Positions 63,713 to 64,000 of a stretch of 64,000 bases of DNA are shown one piece after another. This DNA is from Thiobacillus sp. (GTDB lineage Bacteria > Pseudomonadota > Gammaproteobacteria > Burkholderiales > Thiobacillaceae). The stretch is from assembly GCA_016124745.1 (NCBI GenBank), contig WGNC01000008.1, positions 62,001 to 126,000 of the forward strand, written 5' to 3'. Numbering within the stretch: the first letter of the stretch is position 1; every line of letters begins with the position of its first letter. The notes beneath the pieces were generated by a model, which did not search any database, had not been told where the DNA came from, and saw nothing but the letters and a program-made list of their open reading frames with translations. The position numbers were made by a program, and so were the translations under genes.

Positions 63713-64000
63713 ATGACTTTTCGCCGGATTCGAATTCTGCTCCTGCTGGGCGCGCTGGCGGCAGCGATCGGCCTGACCTGGCTCGAGCAGTCCATAGTGC
63801 GTGCCTGGCGGGCGCCGCTGCTGGTGGATGTCATCCCGATCAATGGCGACGATTCGGGGCAGGCGCGCGAGGCGATCGGTGCACTGCGGGCGAGCGACTT
63901 CGACGACATCAATGCCTTTCTGCGGCGCGAGATCGCGCGTTACGGCGTCAGGCAGCCGCAAGCCGCGCGAATCAGGGTGCTGGAGCAGGTGCATGCACTG
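63713..64000 (+). CDS. Membrane-anchored protein of unknown function (3' end outside window)
   Basis: The first 96 codons are visible and run off the window. An N-terminal hydrophobic helix (RIRILLLLGALAAAIGLTWL) is followed by LLVDVIPINGDDSGQAREAI and DDINAFLRREIARYGVRQ. No family was recognised with confidence. It follows the DUF748 gene by 64 bp on the same strand. Confidence 0.6.
   Translation, partial: MTFRRIRILLLLGALAAAIGLTWLEQSIVRAWRAPLLVDVIPINGDDSGQAREAIGALRASDFDDINAFLRREIARYGVRQPQAARIRVLEQVHAL

Overview
The window looks like a chromosomal segment of a GC-rich betaproteobacterium. Supporting evidence: the gene orders recA-recX, glyA-nrdR-ribD and nusB-ribH-ribBA-ribE, a RibBA with a degenerate cyclohydrolase half, coq7, TRAP transporters and many c-type cytochromes. 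A respiratory, facultatively anaerobic Rhodocyclales or Thiobacillus-like lineage fits, but the order is an inference. No rRNA, tRNA, CRISPR array or intact transposase was seen.

Layout. 60-9607 is an AT-richer surface-polysaccharide island (aminotransferase-like protein, sulfotransferase, Wzx flippase, several glycosyltransferases, a methyltransferase, a GT-C membrane transferase). It ends at a decayed fused fragment of recX and recA (9640-9981), a PIN/Phd toxin-antitoxin pair, and the intact recX-recA pair, which is divergent from a WYL-domain regulator. 13520-20611 holds housekeeping genes on the minus strand (pncC, pgpA, thiL, nusB, ribH, ribBA, ribE) and a diguanylate cyclase. 21394-26042 holds a nitronate monooxygenase-like gene and an anaerobic ribonucleotide reductase operon. 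In that operon the glycyl-radical domain is a separate 62-residue protein, and the promoter carries two NrdR boxes 32 bp apart.

26067-39052 is the most unusual region. A histidine kinase with a periplasmic CxxCH motif and an NtrC-type regulator stand back to back with a cluster that starts at a sigma-54 promoter. Three similar 13-bp palindromes lie upstream of that promoter. The cluster encodes a small secreted protein, a secreted (Gly-Met-X)n repeat protein of about 350 residues, a pentaheme cytochrome c, a Tat-exported DmsA-like molybdoenzyme, its four-cluster Fe-S subunit, a TorD-type chaperone, a multi-cluster ferredoxin, two tandem DUF2173 proteins and an SCP2-like protein. One model is a periplasmic methionine-rich protein kept reduced by, or supplying, an S-oxide reductase. 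This is a hypothesis.

39273-43000 returns to housekeeping genes (methyltransferase, ribD, nrdR, glyA). 43062-47958 holds a TakP-like TRAP binding protein, coq7 and a complete DctPQM transporter. 48144-55228 mixes small conserved proteins, an apparently frameshifted Mut7-C gene, cytochromes, YgiQ, an FKBP and a diheme cytochrome/DUF1924/cytochrome b operon. 55412-64000 holds TRAP DctQM without a binding protein, an SGNH esterase, pmbA, yjgA, a large AsmA-like DUF748 gene and the start of one more gene. Dispersed hairpin repeats sit in several intergenic gaps and, in two places, directly against a start codon.
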